Under the pieces are notes generated by a model that was not told the origin of the DNA, did not search any database, and was given only the letters and a program-made list of their open reading frames with translations. The position numbers were made by a program, and so were the translations under genes. A stretch of 64,000 nucleotides of DNA from Microbulbifer litoralis (GTDB lineage: Bacteria; Pseudomonadota; Gammaproteobacteria; Pseudomonadales; Cellvibrionaceae): the NCBI RefSeq assembly GCF_023634065.1, contig NZ_JALKCV010000001.1, forward strand, positions 186,001-250,000. The letters are read 5' to 3'. Position 1 is the first letter of the stretch. Each line of letters opens with the position of its first letter. Shown here piece by piece: positions 19,405-28,419 of the stretch.

Positions 19405-21189
19405 ATGTTCTCAGCCACAAACAGCCACCGCTCCCGCCCGCTGCTGGGTGCCGCCATCTGCCTGCTGCTCGGCGCCTGTACCCTCCAGCAGGAACAGAAA
19501 CGGGCCCCGGAACAGCTCGCCTCCGCCGGTTCCCCGCCAGCGGAAAGCGCGGTAACCGACGCCAGTGAACCGGAAACCCGCGCCTTCCCCATCGATGCCT
19601 TCTACACCCTGCTGGTAGCGGAAGTGGCCGGCAATCGCGAGCAGTACGACGTGGCCCTGGCCAACTATTACTTCCAGGCGGAGCGCACCCAGGACGCCGG
19701 TGTCGCCGCCCGCGCCACCCGCATCGCCCGCTTTCTCAACGCGCGCCGGGCGGCGCTGCGCGCGTCGCAGCTGTGGGTGCAACTGGAACCGGAAAACCCG
19801 GAGGCACAGCTGGCGGCCACCGCCGAACTGACCCTGGCCGGCGACCTGGACGACGCCCTGGTGCACGCCAGAAAGGCACTGGCACTGGGCGGCGATGCAC
19901 CGCTGCAATCCCTGGCCGCGACCGCCACTTCCAACCGCGAGCTGACCGATGCCATGCTGCCCGAATTCGCGCAGCTGGCGGAACAGTATCCGGACAACGG
20001 CGAAGTGGCGCTGGCCCACGCGATGATGCTGCGCGCCGCCGAGGACTACCCCCGCGCCCTGGCCCTGGTGCGGCGCGTGCAGGAACAGCACCCGGACAAC
20101 CAGGACGCGCCACTGCTCGAGAGCCATATCCTCGTCGACCAGGGAAAGCGCGACGAGGCACTGGCACTGCTGGAGAAACTGGTCAGCATCTACCCGGACG
20201 AGAGCCGTATCCGCCTGCAGTACGCGCGCCTGCTGATCCGCGAGGACCTGGACGCGGCGCAGCGGGAATTTACCGAGCTGGTCAAGCAGCACCCCCGCGA
20301 AGCCAACATGATCCTGTCGCTGGCGCTGATCCGTTTCGAAACGCACAACTACAGCGAGGCCAAACCCCTGTTCGAGCGACTGCTGGCACTGGGCGAGCAC
20401 GAGTCCGCGGCACACTTCTACCTCGGCGGCATCGCCGACCGCGCCAATGACACCGACACCGCCGTGGCCCACTTCAAGCAGGTGGAACCGGGCAGCGACT
20501 ATGTACCGGCCATTACCCGCGGCACCCAGTTGCTGGCGACGAGCGGTCGCGAGCGGGACAACAGTAACTGGTTTGCCGAGTTGCGCCAGCGCCACCCGGA
20601 GCAGTCTGAACACTTCTACCTGATGGAAGTCAAACTGCTGCAGGAACACGATCACCAGCAGCGCGCCCTGGCGCTGCTCGACCAGGCGGTGCGGGAACAC
20701 GCCGACAGCGGCCGGTTGATCTATGCCCGCGCGCTGGTCAACGAGCGGCTGGGCAACAGTGATGCGTTCGAGCGCGGCATGCGCAAGCTGCTGCAGCAGG
20801 ATCCCGACAACCCCACCATCCTCAATGCCCTGGGGTACAAGCTGATCGAGGACGAGGAGCGCCTGGACGAAGCCCACAAACTGATCACCAAGGCGCTGGA
20901 ACTGCGGCCCGACGACCCGGCAATCATCGACAGCATGGGCTGGGTACAGTACCGTCTCGGCAACCACGGCGAGGCGGTCAAGCACCTGGAGAAGGCGCTG
21001 GAAAAACTGCCCGATCACGAGATAGCCGCACACCTGGGAGAGGTTCTCTGGGTCCAGGGCTACCGCGACCGGGCCATGCAGGTGTGGCGCGACGGCCTGG
21101 AGAAGAACCCGCAGAGCAAGATCATCCCCGCCGCGATGAAGCGCCTGCAAATCAATGAGTCACTGGAACAGCATGCATCGGAATCTTGA
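19405..21189 (+). CDS. Tetratricopeptide-repeat lipoprotein
   Basis: A 594-residue predicted lipoprotein (lipobox LGAC, C25) made almost wholly of TPR-like helical hairpins, clearest at the end (LDEAHKLITKALELRPDDPAIIDSMG and GEAVKHLEKALEKLPD around residues 490-550). Such proteins act as assembly scaffolds; homologues stand upstream of lolB in pseudomonads and marine gammaproteobacteria, which suggests an outer-membrane role, but no function is established. Divergent from hemA. Its stop codon is followed after one base by the lolB start chosen here. Confidence 0.85.
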   Translation: MFSATNSHRSRPLLGAAICLLLGACTLQQEQKRAPEQLASAGSPPAESAVTDASEPETRAFPIDAFYTLLVAEVAGNREQYDVALANYYFQAERTQDAGVAARATRIARFLNARRAALRASQLWVQLEPENPEAQLAATAELTLAGDLDDALVHARKALALGGDAPLQSLAATATSNRELTDAMLPEFAQLAEQYPDNGEVALAHAMMLRAAEDYPRALALVRRVQEQHPDNQDAPLLESHILVDQGKRDEALALLEKLVSIYPDESRIRLQYARLLIREDLDAAQREFTELVKQHPREANMILSLALIRFETHNYSEAKPLFERLLALGEHESAAHFYLGGIADRANDTDTAVAHFKQVEPGSDYVPAITRGTQLLATSGRERDNSNWFAELRQRHPEQSEHFYLMEVKLLQEHDHQQRALALLDQAVREHADSGRLIYARALVNERLGNSDAFERGMRKLLQQDPDNPTILNALGYKLIEDEERLDEAHKLITKALELRPDDPAIIDSMGWVQYRLGNHGEAVKHLEKALEKLPDHEIAAHLGEVLWVQGYRDRAMQVWRDGLEKNPQSKIIPAAMKRLQINESLEQHASES

Positions 21190-21190
21190 A

Positions 21191-21826
21191 ATGACGGAAC
21201 TCGTGCGGAAACTCCCCCGCGGGGCGAAACTGCTGCTCGGCTGCTTCGCCCTGCTTCTGGCCGCCTGTAGCAGCCAGAAGCCCGAACCATCCGCACCCGC
21301 CCCGGCGGAACAGCCATCGGCGGAGCAACCGTCAGTGGAGCAGCTGCAGCGCTGGACCATCAAGGGCAAGATCGGCGTGCGCGCGCCGGAGGACAGCGGC
21401 AGTGCCAACCTGACCTGGGAGCAGCAGAATTCCCCCAGCTACCGCATCCACCTGAGCGGCCCCCTGGGCGCCGGCGCCACGGTGATCAGCGGCAGCCCCG
21501 CCGGGGTCAGCCTGCAGCGCGGCGACGAGCCGCCGGTACACGCCCGCAGCCCGGCACAACTGACCATGCAGACCCTGGGCTGGCCACTGCCGATCGATGA
21601 AATGTACTACTGGGTCCGCGGCCTGGTCGCCCCCGGTGGCGACGCCAGCGAACAGCGCAACGCCAGCGGCCAACTGCAGAGCCTGCAGCAGGCCGGCTGG
21701 ATACTGAATTTCAGCGGTTACGAGAGTCGCGGCCCCTACGTACTGCCCACCAAAATCAAGGCCACCAGCAACCAGGCAGCGGGGCCGGTGAAGGTGACAC
21801 TGGTGATCAAGGAATGGGTCTTTTGA
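21191..21826 (+). CDS. lolB: Outer-membrane lipoprotein receptor LolB
   Basis: Accepts lipoproteins from LolA in the periplasm and inserts them in the outer membrane; itself a lipoprotein. From the ATG at 21191 the product has 211 residues with lipobox LLAAC (C26). The beta-barrel-half domain is recognisable from QRWTIKGKIGVRAPEDSGSANLTWEQQ, IHLSGPLGAGAT, and the PIDEMYYWVRGL segment. An alternative ATG at 21173 inside the TPR gene would add six residues. Followed by ispE as in other gammaproteobacteria. Confidence 0.93.
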   Translation: MTELVRKLPRGAKLLLGCFALLLAACSSQKPEPSAPAPAEQPSAEQPSVEQLQRWTIKGKIGVRAPEDSGSANLTWEQQNSPSYRIHLSGPLGAGATVISGSPAGVSLQRGDEPPVHARSPAQLTMQTLGWPLPIDEMYYWVRGLVAPGGDASEQRNASGQLQSLQQAGWILNFSGYESRGPYVLPTKIKATSNQAAGPVKVTLVIKEWVF

Positions 21827-21841
21827 CAATGCGGAACAATA

Positions 21842-21899
21842 AATGATGAATGCGGAATGGCTCGCGAACGTTTATATTCTGCACTCCGCATTCATCATT
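21842..21899. repeat. 15-bp perfect inverted repeat between lolB and ispE
   Basis: AATGATGAATGCGGA at 21842-21856 is repeated as its exact reverse complement at 21885-21899, leaving a 28-base loop. It covers nearly all of the space between the two genes and would form a hairpin in a shared transcript just ahead of the ispE start. A related string (ATGAATGATGAATAACGAG) occurs at the end of the lacI-type gene near 45499. Confidence 0.85.
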
Positions 21900-21912
21900 C
21901 CGCTTCCACATC

Positions 21913-22785
21913 ATGCTTCTGCCCGCCCCCGCCAAACTCAACCTGATCCTGCGCATCATCGGCCGCCGGCCGGACGGCTACCACGAACTGCAGACGCTGT
22001 TCCAGCTTTTGGACTGGGGCGATGAACTCGCGTTTGAATTGCGCCACGACGACGCAGTCAGTGTGCAGGCGGGCGCGCTCGATATACCGCTGGAACAGAA
22101 CCTGGTCTATCGCGCCGCGCGCCTGCTGCAGGCGGAGAGCGGCTGCCGCAGCGGCGTCCATATCACACTGCAGAAAAAACTGCCCCACGGCGGCGGCATC
22201 GGCGGCGGCAGCAGCGATGCGGCGACCACGCTGCTGGGCCTCAATCAACTCTGGCAGTGCAATCTGTCACTGGACAGGCTGGCGCAACTCGGCCGCGCGC
22301 TGGGTGCGGATGTGCCCGTCTTTGTGCGCGGGCATACCGCCTGGGCGGAAGGTGTCGGCGAACAACTGACACCGGTGGAAACCGCAAGACACCACTACCT
22401 GGTGGTGATGCCCGACTGTTCCGTGAGCACCGCAGCGGTATTCGGCCATCCGGGTTTGACAAGAGATTCCGCCGCAATTACATTACCGCACCTTCGTGAG
22501 GGGCGGCTCGACAGTCGCTGGCTTGAACAGCATTCGGGCAACGATTGTCAGGCACTGGTCGAACACCTCTACCCGGAAATCCGCGCGACCAGAGAGTGGC
22601 TGCAACAGTTTGCCAGGGCGCAACTGACCGGTACCGGGGCCTGCGTATTCGCAGCGTTCGATTCGGCAACTGCAGCCGCAGAGGCACTTGCAGACCTGCC
22701 GGACAGATGGCGTGGCTTTGTCGCCACCGGGGTACAGCAATCCCCAGCCCATCGCCAACTCGCGAAAATTGCAGCCGGAGCCTGA
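21913..22785 (+). CDS. ispE: 4-diphosphocytidyl-2-C-methyl-D-erythritol kinase
   Basis: Phosphorylates CDP-methylerythritol in the MEP route to isoprenoids. The ATG at 21913 starts the canonical LLPAPAKLNLILRIIGRRPDGYHELQT; the reading frame extends further upstream but only into the inverted repeat. The 290-residue product has the GHMP kinase ATP loop PHGGGIGGGSSDAA near residue 92 and the C-terminal GTGACVFAAF glycine motif. tRNA-Gln follows 21 bp later, and prs after that. Confidence 0.96.
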   Translation: MLLPAPAKLNLILRIIGRRPDGYHELQTLFQLLDWGDELAFELRHDDAVSVQAGALDIPLEQNLVYRAARLLQAESGCRSGVHITLQKKLPHGGGIGGGSSDAATTLLGLNQLWQCNLSLDRLAQLGRALGADVPVFVRGHTAWAEGVGEQLTPVETARHHYLVVMPDCSVSTAAVFGHPGLTRDSAAITLPHLREGRLDSRWLEQHSGNDCQALVEHLYPEIRATREWLQQFARAQLTGTGACVFAAFDSATAAAEALADLPDRWRGFVATGVQQSPAHRQLAKIAAGA

Positions 22786-22806
22786 AAGGTATCGGCGCAA
22801 TGATGC

Positions 22807-22881
22807 TGGGGCGTAGCCAAGCGGTAAGGCAGCGGGTTTTGATCCCGTCATGCGTAGGTTCGAATCCTACCGCCCCAGCCA
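22807..22881 (+). tRNA. tRNA-Gln (TTG), first copy
   Basis: A 75-nt cloverleaf with encoded CCA: acceptor TGGGGCG / CGCCCCA, anticodon loop TTTTGAT with TTG, and T arm GTAGGTTCGAATCCTAC. No separate terminator is seen after ispE, so it is probably co-transcribed with ispE and prs, an order also known in pseudomonads. Identical to the copy at 28420-28494. Confidence 0.98.
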
Positions 22882-23024
22882 TTTCCCGACTCTATCCTTA
22901 CGCGACCGCCTGTGTCGCAAACAGCAAAAGGTGTACTGCGCACTATACCTATACAGCTTTCACAAACACGGGCATCTAAACTACCTTTCACCCTTTTGTA
23001 TAAACGAAACCAAAGGAACTCGCA

Positions 23025-23966
23025 GTGGCTGACTTGATGGTCTTTACCGGTAACGCAAACCCGGAACTGGCACAGAAAATTGTCGACCATATGGCGATCC
23101 CCATGGGCGAAGCGGTGGTCAAGCGCTTTTCCGACGGCGAGATTGCAGTAGAAATCACCGATAACGTGCGCGGCCGCGACGTTTTCGTGGTCCAGTCCAC
23201 CTGCCAGCCCACCAATCGCAACCTGATGGAGCTGATCCTATTGGTGGACGCCCTGCGCCGCGCCTCCGCCGGCCGCATCACCGCGGTGGTGCCCTACTTC
23301 GGCTACGCCCGCCAGGATCGCCGCGTCCGCTCCCAGCGGGTGCCGATCTCCGCCAAGGTGGTGGCGGACATGATGGTCAGCGTGGGCATCGACCGGGTCC
23401 TGACCGTGGACCTGCACGCAGAGCAGATCCAGGGCTTCTTCGATGTGCCGGTGGACAACGTCTACGGCTCCTCGGTGCTGCTGGACGATATCGAGCGCCA
23501 GAACTACGAGGACCTGGTGGTGGTCTCCCCGGATATCGGCGGCGTGGTACGCGCCCGCGCCGTGGCCAAGAGCCTGGAGTGCGACCTGGCGATCATCGAC
23601 AAGCGCCGCCCGGCCGCCAATGTGGCCGAGGTGATGAACATCATCGGCGAAGTCAACGACCGCACCTGCCTGCTGGTGGACGACATGGTCGACACCGCCG
23701 GCACCCTCTGCAACGCCGCCAATGCCCTGAAAGACCACGGCGCCAAGAAAGTCATCGCCTACTGCACCCACCCGGTGCTGTCCGGCAAGGCGATCGACAA
23801 CCTGAACAACTCGGTGCTGGATGAACTGGTGGTCACCGACTCCATCCCGCTCGGCGACAAGATGGAACAGGCCCCCAAGATCCGCCAGCTGACCCTGTCC
23901 GCCATGCTGGCCGAATCCGTGCGCCGCATCAGCAACGAGGAATCGCTGTCGGCGATGTTCCGCTGA
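23025..23966 (+). CDS. prs: Ribose-phosphate pyrophosphokinase (PRPP synthetase)
   Basis: Makes PRPP from ribose-5-phosphate and ATP for nucleotide, His and Trp synthesis. The 313-residue protein starts at GTG with AAGGA 8 bp upstream. Visible are the [10 protein letters not shown] segment, the flexible-loop arginines in [26 protein letters not shown] and the PRPP loop [10 protein letters not shown] near residue 219. Length equals the family norm (about 315). Confidence 0.98.
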   Translation: MADLMVFTGNANPELAQKIVDHMAIPMGEAVVKRFSDGEIAVEITDNVRGRDVFVVQSTCQPTNRNLMELILLVDALRRASAGRITAVVPYFGYARQDRRVRSQRVPISAKVVADMMVSVGIDRVLTVDLHAEQIQGFFDVPVDNVYGSSVLLDDIERQNYEDLVVVSPDIGGVVRARAVAKSLECDLAIIDKRRPAANVAEVMNIIGEVNDRTCLLVDDMVDTAGTLCNAANALKDHGAKKVIAYCTHPVLSGKAIDNLNNSVLDELVVTDSIPLGDKMEQAPKIRQLTLSAMLAESVRRISNEESLSAMFR

Positions 23967-23995
23967 CCGGGGAGAACTCCCTCCCTCTTCACATA

Positions 23996-24023
23996 AGAGC
24001 GAACCCTGTGTTCGCCCTTTTGA
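23996..24023 (+). terminator. Terminator hairpin after prs
   Basis: A GCGAAC / GTTCGC stem with loop CCTGT, followed by CCCTTTTG, 30 bp after the prs stop. The 20-bp sequence at 23999-24018 is also one side of an inverted repeat whose partner is at 24426-24445 (one mismatch), so it may be part of the repeat island that follows. Confidence 0.6.
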
Positions 24024-24072
24024 TTGGGGCATTTCGATACCCGGAATGGTGCGATTAAGCTGGCTCCGTGGC

Positions 24073-24196
24073 GGCCCTGCTGCCGGGAGCTACTTGTGGG
24101 ACACGAGCTAGGCGCCCCCCGTTAATCCATCTTTGGAGGCTTGTCCGCGAGGCCCCTCTCGCAGACAGTCCCGAAAGCTTCCCCGGCAGCAGAGCC
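24073..24196 (-). repeat. Palindromic repeat element A
   Basis: Inverted arms at 24073-24087 and 24182-24196 (14 of 15 bases pair). Read on the minus strand, the interior contains GGGACTGTCTGCGAGAGG and CCTCGCGGACAAGCCT, nearly identical to the interior of element C at 57.9 kb, followed by a diverged copy of its next segment (AAAGATGGATTAACGG). The arms have no likeness to those of element C. No gene is in the region. Confidence 0.75.
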
Positions 24197-24267
24197 TTCA
24201 CATTGGCCTCACTATTCTTTTCGCGCCCTCGCTTAAGGCCCGTAAAAAACGCCAAAGCCGATGAGAA

Positions 24268-24379
24268 GGCGCTGATATCGGTAGCGGTCTGCCAGACCTT
24301 ATGAGACAGGGATGTCGATTAAGAGCGTACAGGGATGTATTCACAGCGTGTCTGGCAGACCGCTACCGGTAGCAGCGCC
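24268..24379 (+). repeat. Palindromic repeat element B
   Basis: A perfect 19-bp inverted repeat (24279-24297 / 24350-24368), extended by a further pair GGCGCTG (24268-24274) / CAGCGCC (24373-24379). The loop ends with ACAGGGATGTATTCACAGCG, which matches element C (ACAGGGATGTATTCACGGCG) and a degenerate copy occurs just before it (ACAGGGATGTCGATTAAGAG). Together A and B fill the prs-rplY gap and are enclosed by the 20-bp inverted repeat 23999-24018 / 24426-24445. Confidence 0.8.
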
Positions 24380-24473
24380 GCCACTGAGCTCTCTCACCGC
24401 CACTGCCCGAGCGACTCTAACAAGCAGGGCGAACACAGGATTCGCCCCACTGGCGCCCTCCCACCAATTCCCG

Positions 24474-24606
24474 TAGAATACGCGCCCGCCCGGCAGCTCT
24501 GCCGGGCGCTTACTATTGGGCCCGCGATGATCCCGGCCCGATTTGCAACAACGCCAGGGCGTTCCGGTCGCAGGTCGCCCTGGGCAGACAACCCGAGGTT
24601 TAACCC
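24474..24606 (+). promoter_or_regulatory. Promoter -10 box and structured leader of rplY
   Basis: A -10-like TAGAAT is at 24474-24479; the -35 region is not clear. The about 120-nt leader contains two hairpins: GCCCGGCAG / CTGCCGGGC (24488-24507) and CCAGGGCG / CGCCCTGG (24554-24583), then ACCCGAGGTTTAACCC before the ATG. Autoregulatory leaders are known for L25 genes of gammaproteobacteria, so this could be one; the sequence alone does not prove it. Confidence 0.45.
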
Positions 24607-25239
24607 ATGTCTGATATCAAACTGAACGCCAGCGTCCGCAGCGACGAAGGGAAAGGTGCGAGCCGCCGCCTGCGTCGCAACGGTCGCGTACCCGGCATCA
24701 TCTACGGTGGCAAGGCCGAGCCGCAATCCGTCTCCGTACTGGCCCGCGAACTGTGGAAAGCCCTGGAGAGCGAAGCTTTCTTCTCCTCCGTGCTGAACCT
24801 GGACGTAGACGGCAAGAAAGAGCAGGTCATCCTGCGCGACCTGCAGCGTCACCCGTCCCAGCAGATCATTTACCACCTGGACTTCCAGCGCGTTTCCGCC
24901 AACACCAAGGTTCACATCAAAGTGCCGCTGCACTTCCTGAATGAAGAAACCTGCAAAGGCGTCAAGGCCGGCGGCATCGTCTCCCACACCCTGACCGAAC
25001 TGGAAATCAGTGCCCCCGCCTCCAAACTGCCGGAGTTCATCGAAGTGGACCTGGCCGACCTGGACATGGACGGCGTACTGCACATCTCCGACGTCAAACT
25101 GCCGCAAGGCGTGGAATCCGTGGACCTGACCCACGGCGAAGACCACGACCTGGTTGTTGCTTCCGTACACAAGCCCCGCGGCGCCATTGAAGCCGAAGCC
25201 GAGGGTGAGGAAGCAGAAGGCGAAAGCGGCGAAGAGTAA
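24607..25239 (+). CDS. rplY: 50S ribosomal protein L25 (long, general stress protein CTC form)
   Basis: Binds 5S rRNA in the large subunit. This is the two-domain TL5/CTC form of 210 residues: an N-terminal L25 domain (1-95, [22 protein letters not shown]) and a C-terminal beta domain (about 96-190), ending in a Glu-rich tail ([14 protein letters not shown]). E. coli has only the first domain. The rplY-pth-ychF order is standard. Confidence 0.97.
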   Translation: MSDIKLNASVRSDEGKGASRRLRRNGRVPGIIYGGKAEPQSVSVLARELWKALESEAFFSSVLNLDVDGKKEQVILRDLQRHPSQQIIYHLDFQRVSANTKVHIKVPLHFLNEETCKGVKAGGIVSHTLTELEISAPASKLPEFIEVDLADLDMDGVLHISDVKLPQGVESVDLTHGEDHDLVVASVHKPRGAIEAEAEGEEAEGESGEE

Positions 25240-25250
25240 GGCGCACTATT

Positions 25251-25886
25251 TTGGCCAAGGCACCGGACACGCCAATCCAGTTGATTGTGGGGCTGGGCAA
25301 TCCCGGCCCCGAATACGACCGGACGCGCCACAATGCCGGTGCCGACTTCGTCACCGAGCTGGCCAGCCGTCACGGCAGCCAGCTCGCGCCCGACAAAAAG
25401 TACCACGGCCTCAGCGGCCGGGTACGGATCGGCGGGCAGGATATCCGCCTGCTGATCCCCACTACCTACATGAATCGCAGCGGCCAGTCCGTCGGCCCGC
25501 TGGCACACTTCTTCAAGATTCCTCCCGAGGCCATCCTGGTCGCTCACGACGAGCTCGACCTGCCCCCCGGCACCGCGCGCCTGAAAGCCGGCGGCGGACA
25601 CGGCGGGCACAACGGCCTGCGGGACATCATCTCCGCACTGGGCAACAACCGCGACTTCATGCGACTGCGCCTCGGCATCGGCCACCCGGGCAACGCCCGC
25701 GAAGTGGTCAACTACGTCCTGCAGCGCGCGCCCAGACAGGAGCAGGAACAACTGGCGGAAGCCATCGACCGCGCCATCGACGCAATGCCCGGTGCCGCCG
25801 CCGGCGACTGGGGCGCGGCCATGAAAGATCTCCACTCAAAACCGGGCCCCGGGACCCGGGACTCGGGACCCGGGAAAAACTCCTAA
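25251..25886 (+). CDS. pth: Peptidyl-tRNA hydrolase with repeat-encoded C-terminal tail
   Basis: Recycles peptidyl-tRNA by cleaving the ester bond. The 211-residue frame starts at TTG (no closer ATG); AAGGCG precedes it by about 7 bp. Catalytic H27 lies in RHNAG, D in HDELDLPPG and the substrate-binding [10 protein letters not shown] follows. The enzyme domain ends around residue 195; the last 15 residues ([15 protein letters not shown]) are encoded by degenerate GGGACTC heptamers, so the reading frame has run into the intergenic repeat. Confidence 0.95.
   Translation: MAKAPDTPIQLIVGLGNPGPEYDRTRHNAGADFVTELASRHGSQLAPDKKYHGLSGRVRIGGQDIRLLIPTTYMNRSGQSVGPLAHFFKIPPEAILVAHDELDLPPGTARLKAGGGHGGHNGLRDIISALGNNRDFMRLRLGIGHPGNAREVVNYVLQRAPRQEQEQLAEAIDRAIDAMPGAAAGDWGAAMKDLHSKPGPGTRDSGPGKNS
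25849..25875. repeat. Degenerate GGGACTC heptamer array inside the end of pth
   Basis: Three to four units in register: GGGACCC, GGGACTC, GGGACCC, with a GGGCCCC-like unit ahead. It lies within the last codons of pth rather than behind the stop codon. Confidence 0.8.
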
Positions 25887-25912
25887 CCTCCTGCGGGGCC
25901 GGCTCCCGGCAC

Positions 25913-25940
25913 TGTGGGAGCCTGCCTCGCAGGCGATCAA
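25913..25940. repeat. Dispersed GGAGCCTGCC...GCAGGC hairpin repeat, second copy
   Basis: TGTGGGAGCCTGCCTCGCAG then GCGATCAA, between pth and ychF; related to 1356-1385 and 47232-47258. Confidence 0.6.
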
Positions 25941-25958
25941 TCATCGAGATAGCAAATT

Positions 25959-27050
25959 ATGGGATTCACTTGCGGTATCGTCGGCCTGCCCAACGTGGGC
26001 AAATCCACGCTGTTCAATGCCCTGACCAAGGCCGGCATCGACGCCGAGAACTTCCCCTTCTGTACCATCGAGCCCAACGCCGGCGTGGTGCCGGTGCCGG
26101 ACCCGCGGCTGGATAAACTGGCCGCGATCGTCAAGCCGGAGAAAGTGATCCCCACCACCATGGAGTTCACCGATATCGCCGGACTGGTTGCCGGCGCCTC
26201 CAAGGGCGAGGGCCTGGGCAACAAATTCCTGGCCAACATCCGCGAGACCGACGCCATTGCCCACGTGGTGCGCTGCTTCGAAGACGACAACGTCATCCAC
26301 GTGGCCAACCAGGTGCACCCGGTATCGGACATCGAGGTCATCAACACCGAACTGGCGCTGGCAGACCTGGATACCGTGGAAAAGGCCCTGCAGCGATTCA
26401 CCCGCGCCGCCAAGGGCCAGGACAAGCACGCCATCAAGATGAAAGCGCTGCTGGAGAAGATCCAGCCGCACCTGGATGAAGCCAAACCGCTGCGCTCCTT
26501 CGGCCTGTCCGGAGAAGACCAGGCAGCCCTGCGCGAATTGAGCCTGCTGACCCTGAAACCCACCATGTATATCGCCAACGTCGACGAGGACGGTTTCGAG
26601 AACAACCCGCACCTGGACGCGGTGGCTGCCATCGCCGCGGAGGAAAACGCAGTGCTGGTGCCCATCTGCAACAAGCTGGAAGCGGAAATTGCCGAACTGG
26701 AAGACGACGAGAAACAGGAGTTCCTGGAAGAGCTGGGCATGGACGAACCGGGCCTGAACCGCGTGATCCGCGCCGGCTACGAACTGCTGGGCCTGCACAC
26801 CTACTTCACCGCCGGCGTCAAGGAAGTGCGCGCCTGGACCATCCCGCTGGGCGCTACGGCACCGCAGGCGGCGGGCCGGATTCACACGGATTTCGAGAAG
26901 GGCTTTATCCGCGCCGAAGTGGTCGGCTATGACGACTACATCGCCAACAACGGCGAGGCCGGCGCCAAGGACGCCGGCAAGTGGCGCCTGGAAGGCAAGG
27001 ATTACGTGGTCGCAGACGGCGACGTGATTCACTTCCGTTTCAACGTTTAA
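25959..27050 (+). CDS. ychF: Ribosome-associated ATPase YchF (Obg family)
   Basis: Obg-related P-loop protein that prefers ATP, associates with ribosomes and affects stress responses. The 363-residue protein has the P-loop GLPNVGKST near residue 8, G3 DIAGLV and the altered G4 motif NVDE (in [12 protein letters not shown]) that explains loss of guanine specificity, then the helical insert and C-terminal TGS domain ([25 protein letters not shown]). Length is normal. A heptamer array begins 6 bp after the stop. Confidence 0.97.
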   Translation: MGFTCGIVGLPNVGKSTLFNALTKAGIDAENFPFCTIEPNAGVVPVPDPRLDKLAAIVKPEKVIPTTMEFTDIAGLVAGASKGEGLGNKFLANIRETDAIAHVVRCFEDDNVIHVANQVHPVSDIEVINTELALADLDTVEKALQRFTRAAKGQDKHAIKMKALLEKIQPHLDEAKPLRSFGLSGEDQAALRELSLLTLKPTMYIANVDEDGFENNPHLDAVAAIAAEENAVLVPICNKLEAEIAELEDDEKQEFLEELGMDEPGLNRVIRAGYELLGLHTYFTAGVKEVRAWTIPLGATAPQAAGRIHTDFEKGFIRAEVVGYDDYIANNGEAGAKDAGKWRLEGKDYVVADGDVIHFRFNV

Positions 27051-27055
27051 AGACC

Positions 27056-27090
27056 GGGACTCGGGACTCGGGACTCGGGACTCGGGACTC
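27056..27090. repeat. Heptamer tandem array (GGGACTC)5
   Basis: Five perfect copies of GGGACTC just after the ychF stop codon. It is followed at once by a GTAGGATGCGCCGTGCGCAC repeat (27093-27113) and a CCCCTCTCCC / GGGAGAGGGG hairpin (27152-27173), so the ychF-EamA gap is a cluster of three different repeat families. Confidence 0.95.
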
Positions 27091-27151
27091 AAGTAGGATG
27101 CGCCGTGCGCACCAACCAGCCAACGGTGTGCGCGGCGCCCCCGATTCAGCT

Positions 27152-27173
27152 CCCCTCTCCCCAGGGAGAGGGG
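27152..27173. repeat. CCCCTCTCCC / GGGAGAGGGG hairpin
   Basis: Perfect 10-bp inverted repeat with a two-base loop between ychF and the EamA gene. Similar C-rich hairpins are at 16746-16781, 36517-36554 and 62377-62412, all between genes. Confidence 0.7.
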
Positions 27174-27261
27174 CCCGAGGGAGAGAGCGAAGCCCACTCC
27201 CCACCACCCCATCAAACCAGGCGCCGCCCCCCATCTTCGAGAGCCGGGCCGGGAAGAAATC

Positions 27262-28176
27262 ATGCCCCAATCCAACTGGAAAGTCGGTCTGCCCCTGGCA
27301 CTGACCACCGCCTTTATGTGGGCCCTGCTGCCCATTGCCATGAAAGGCCTGCTGGGCGATATCAGCGCCGCCACCGTCACCTGGTACCGCTTCTCCGGTG
27401 CCGCGCTGCTGGCCGGTGCCTACTACGGCTGGACGCGCCAGCTGCACCTGGACCAGCTGTTTACCCGCAGGCTGCTGCCGCTGACCGTATTCGCCGTACT
27501 CGGCCTGCTGGGCAACTACATCGCCTACGCCACCGGCCTCAGCTATATCACCGCCGGCGCCGTACAGGTGCTGATCCAGGTGGCACCACTGCTGCTGTTG
27601 ATCGCCAGCGTGATCTGGCTCGGCGAGAGCTTCTCCCCGCGCCAGTGGCTGGGCGTTGCGATGGTGGCCACCGGCCTGCCGCTGTTTTTCAACCAGCGGT
27701 TACAGGAGCTGGTCAGCGGGGCCAATCGGGAATACCTGCTCGGCGTCGGCTTTATCCTGGTCGCCGCCACCACCTGGGCCGTGTACGGCTTCTTCCAGAA
27801 AAAGATCGTCACCAGCACCCGCCCGCAGAGCCTGCTGGTACTGATCTACTTGGCCGGCACCCTGTGCTTCCTGCCGATGGCCGAACCGGCCAGTGTCGTC
27901 AACCTGGGCACCCTCGGCTGGGTTCTGCTGGCTTTCCTGACCGCCAACACCCTGATCGCCTACGGCGCCTTCGCCAGAGCCATGGCCGCCTGGGAAGCCT
28001 CCCGGGTCAGTGCGACCCTGGCCCTGGTGCCACTGATGACCCTGGCGCTCAGCGCCCTGATCGGGCGCGCCTGGCCGGACTATATCGAGGTGGAACCACT
28101 GAACTGGATCAGTTGGATCGGCGCCATGGCGGTGGTGGCGGGCTCGCTGCTGGCCGCTATCGGGCGCCGCCGCTAA
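27262..28176 (+). CDS. EamA/RhaT family (DMT) transporter
   Basis: A 304-residue inner-membrane protein with about ten hydrophobic helices and two EamA repeats (LALTTAFMWALLPIAMKGLL at the start; LGVGFILVAATTWAVYGFFQ in the middle). Members export amino acids, sugars or metabolites; the substrate is unknown. It stands alone after a repeat-rich gap and is followed by the tRNA operon promoter. Confidence 0.88.
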   Translation: MPQSNWKVGLPLALTTAFMWALLPIAMKGLLGDISAATVTWYRFSGAALLAGAYYGWTRQLHLDQLFTRRLLPLTVFAVLGLLGNYIAYATGLSYITAGAVQVLIQVAPLLLLIASVIWLGESFSPRQWLGVAMVATGLPLFFNQRLQELVSGANREYLLGVGFILVAATTWAVYGFFQKKIVTSTRPQSLLVLIYLAGTLCFLPMAEPASVVNLGTLGWVLLAFLTANTLIAYGAFARAMAAWEASRVSATLALVPLMTLALSALIGRAWPDYIEVEPLNWISWIGAMAVVAGSLLAAIGRRR

Positions 28177-28224
28177 GGGCGCGACAGTTTCGCTAACTTA
28201 CTGATTAAATTACTAAAATGGGTC

Positions 28225-28253
28225 TTGACAGGCCCGCCCCTTGGCCTGATAAT
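28225..28253 (+). promoter_or_regulatory. Sigma-70 promoter of the tRNA-Met/tRNA-Gln operon
   Basis: Consensus -35 TTGACA (28225-28230), exactly 17 bp spacer and -10 GATAAT (28248-28253), followed by a GC-rich discriminator GCGCGCC, as in promoters of stable RNA genes under stringent control. Confidence 0.85.
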
Positions 28254-28304
28254 GCGCGCCCTCGGTTAGGCCAGAAGGCAAAAATAACCGGGACAGTAGT
28301 CAGT

Positions 28305-28381
<77 letters not shown>

Positions 28382-28419
28382 TTTTCAAACTGTAAGCAGT
28401 CGCTTCACAGTCCTGATAC

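Noticed and set aside
23999..24445. The prs-rplY island as an insertion sequence
   Set aside because: It has inverted repeats but no transposase frame; at most a non-autonomous element.
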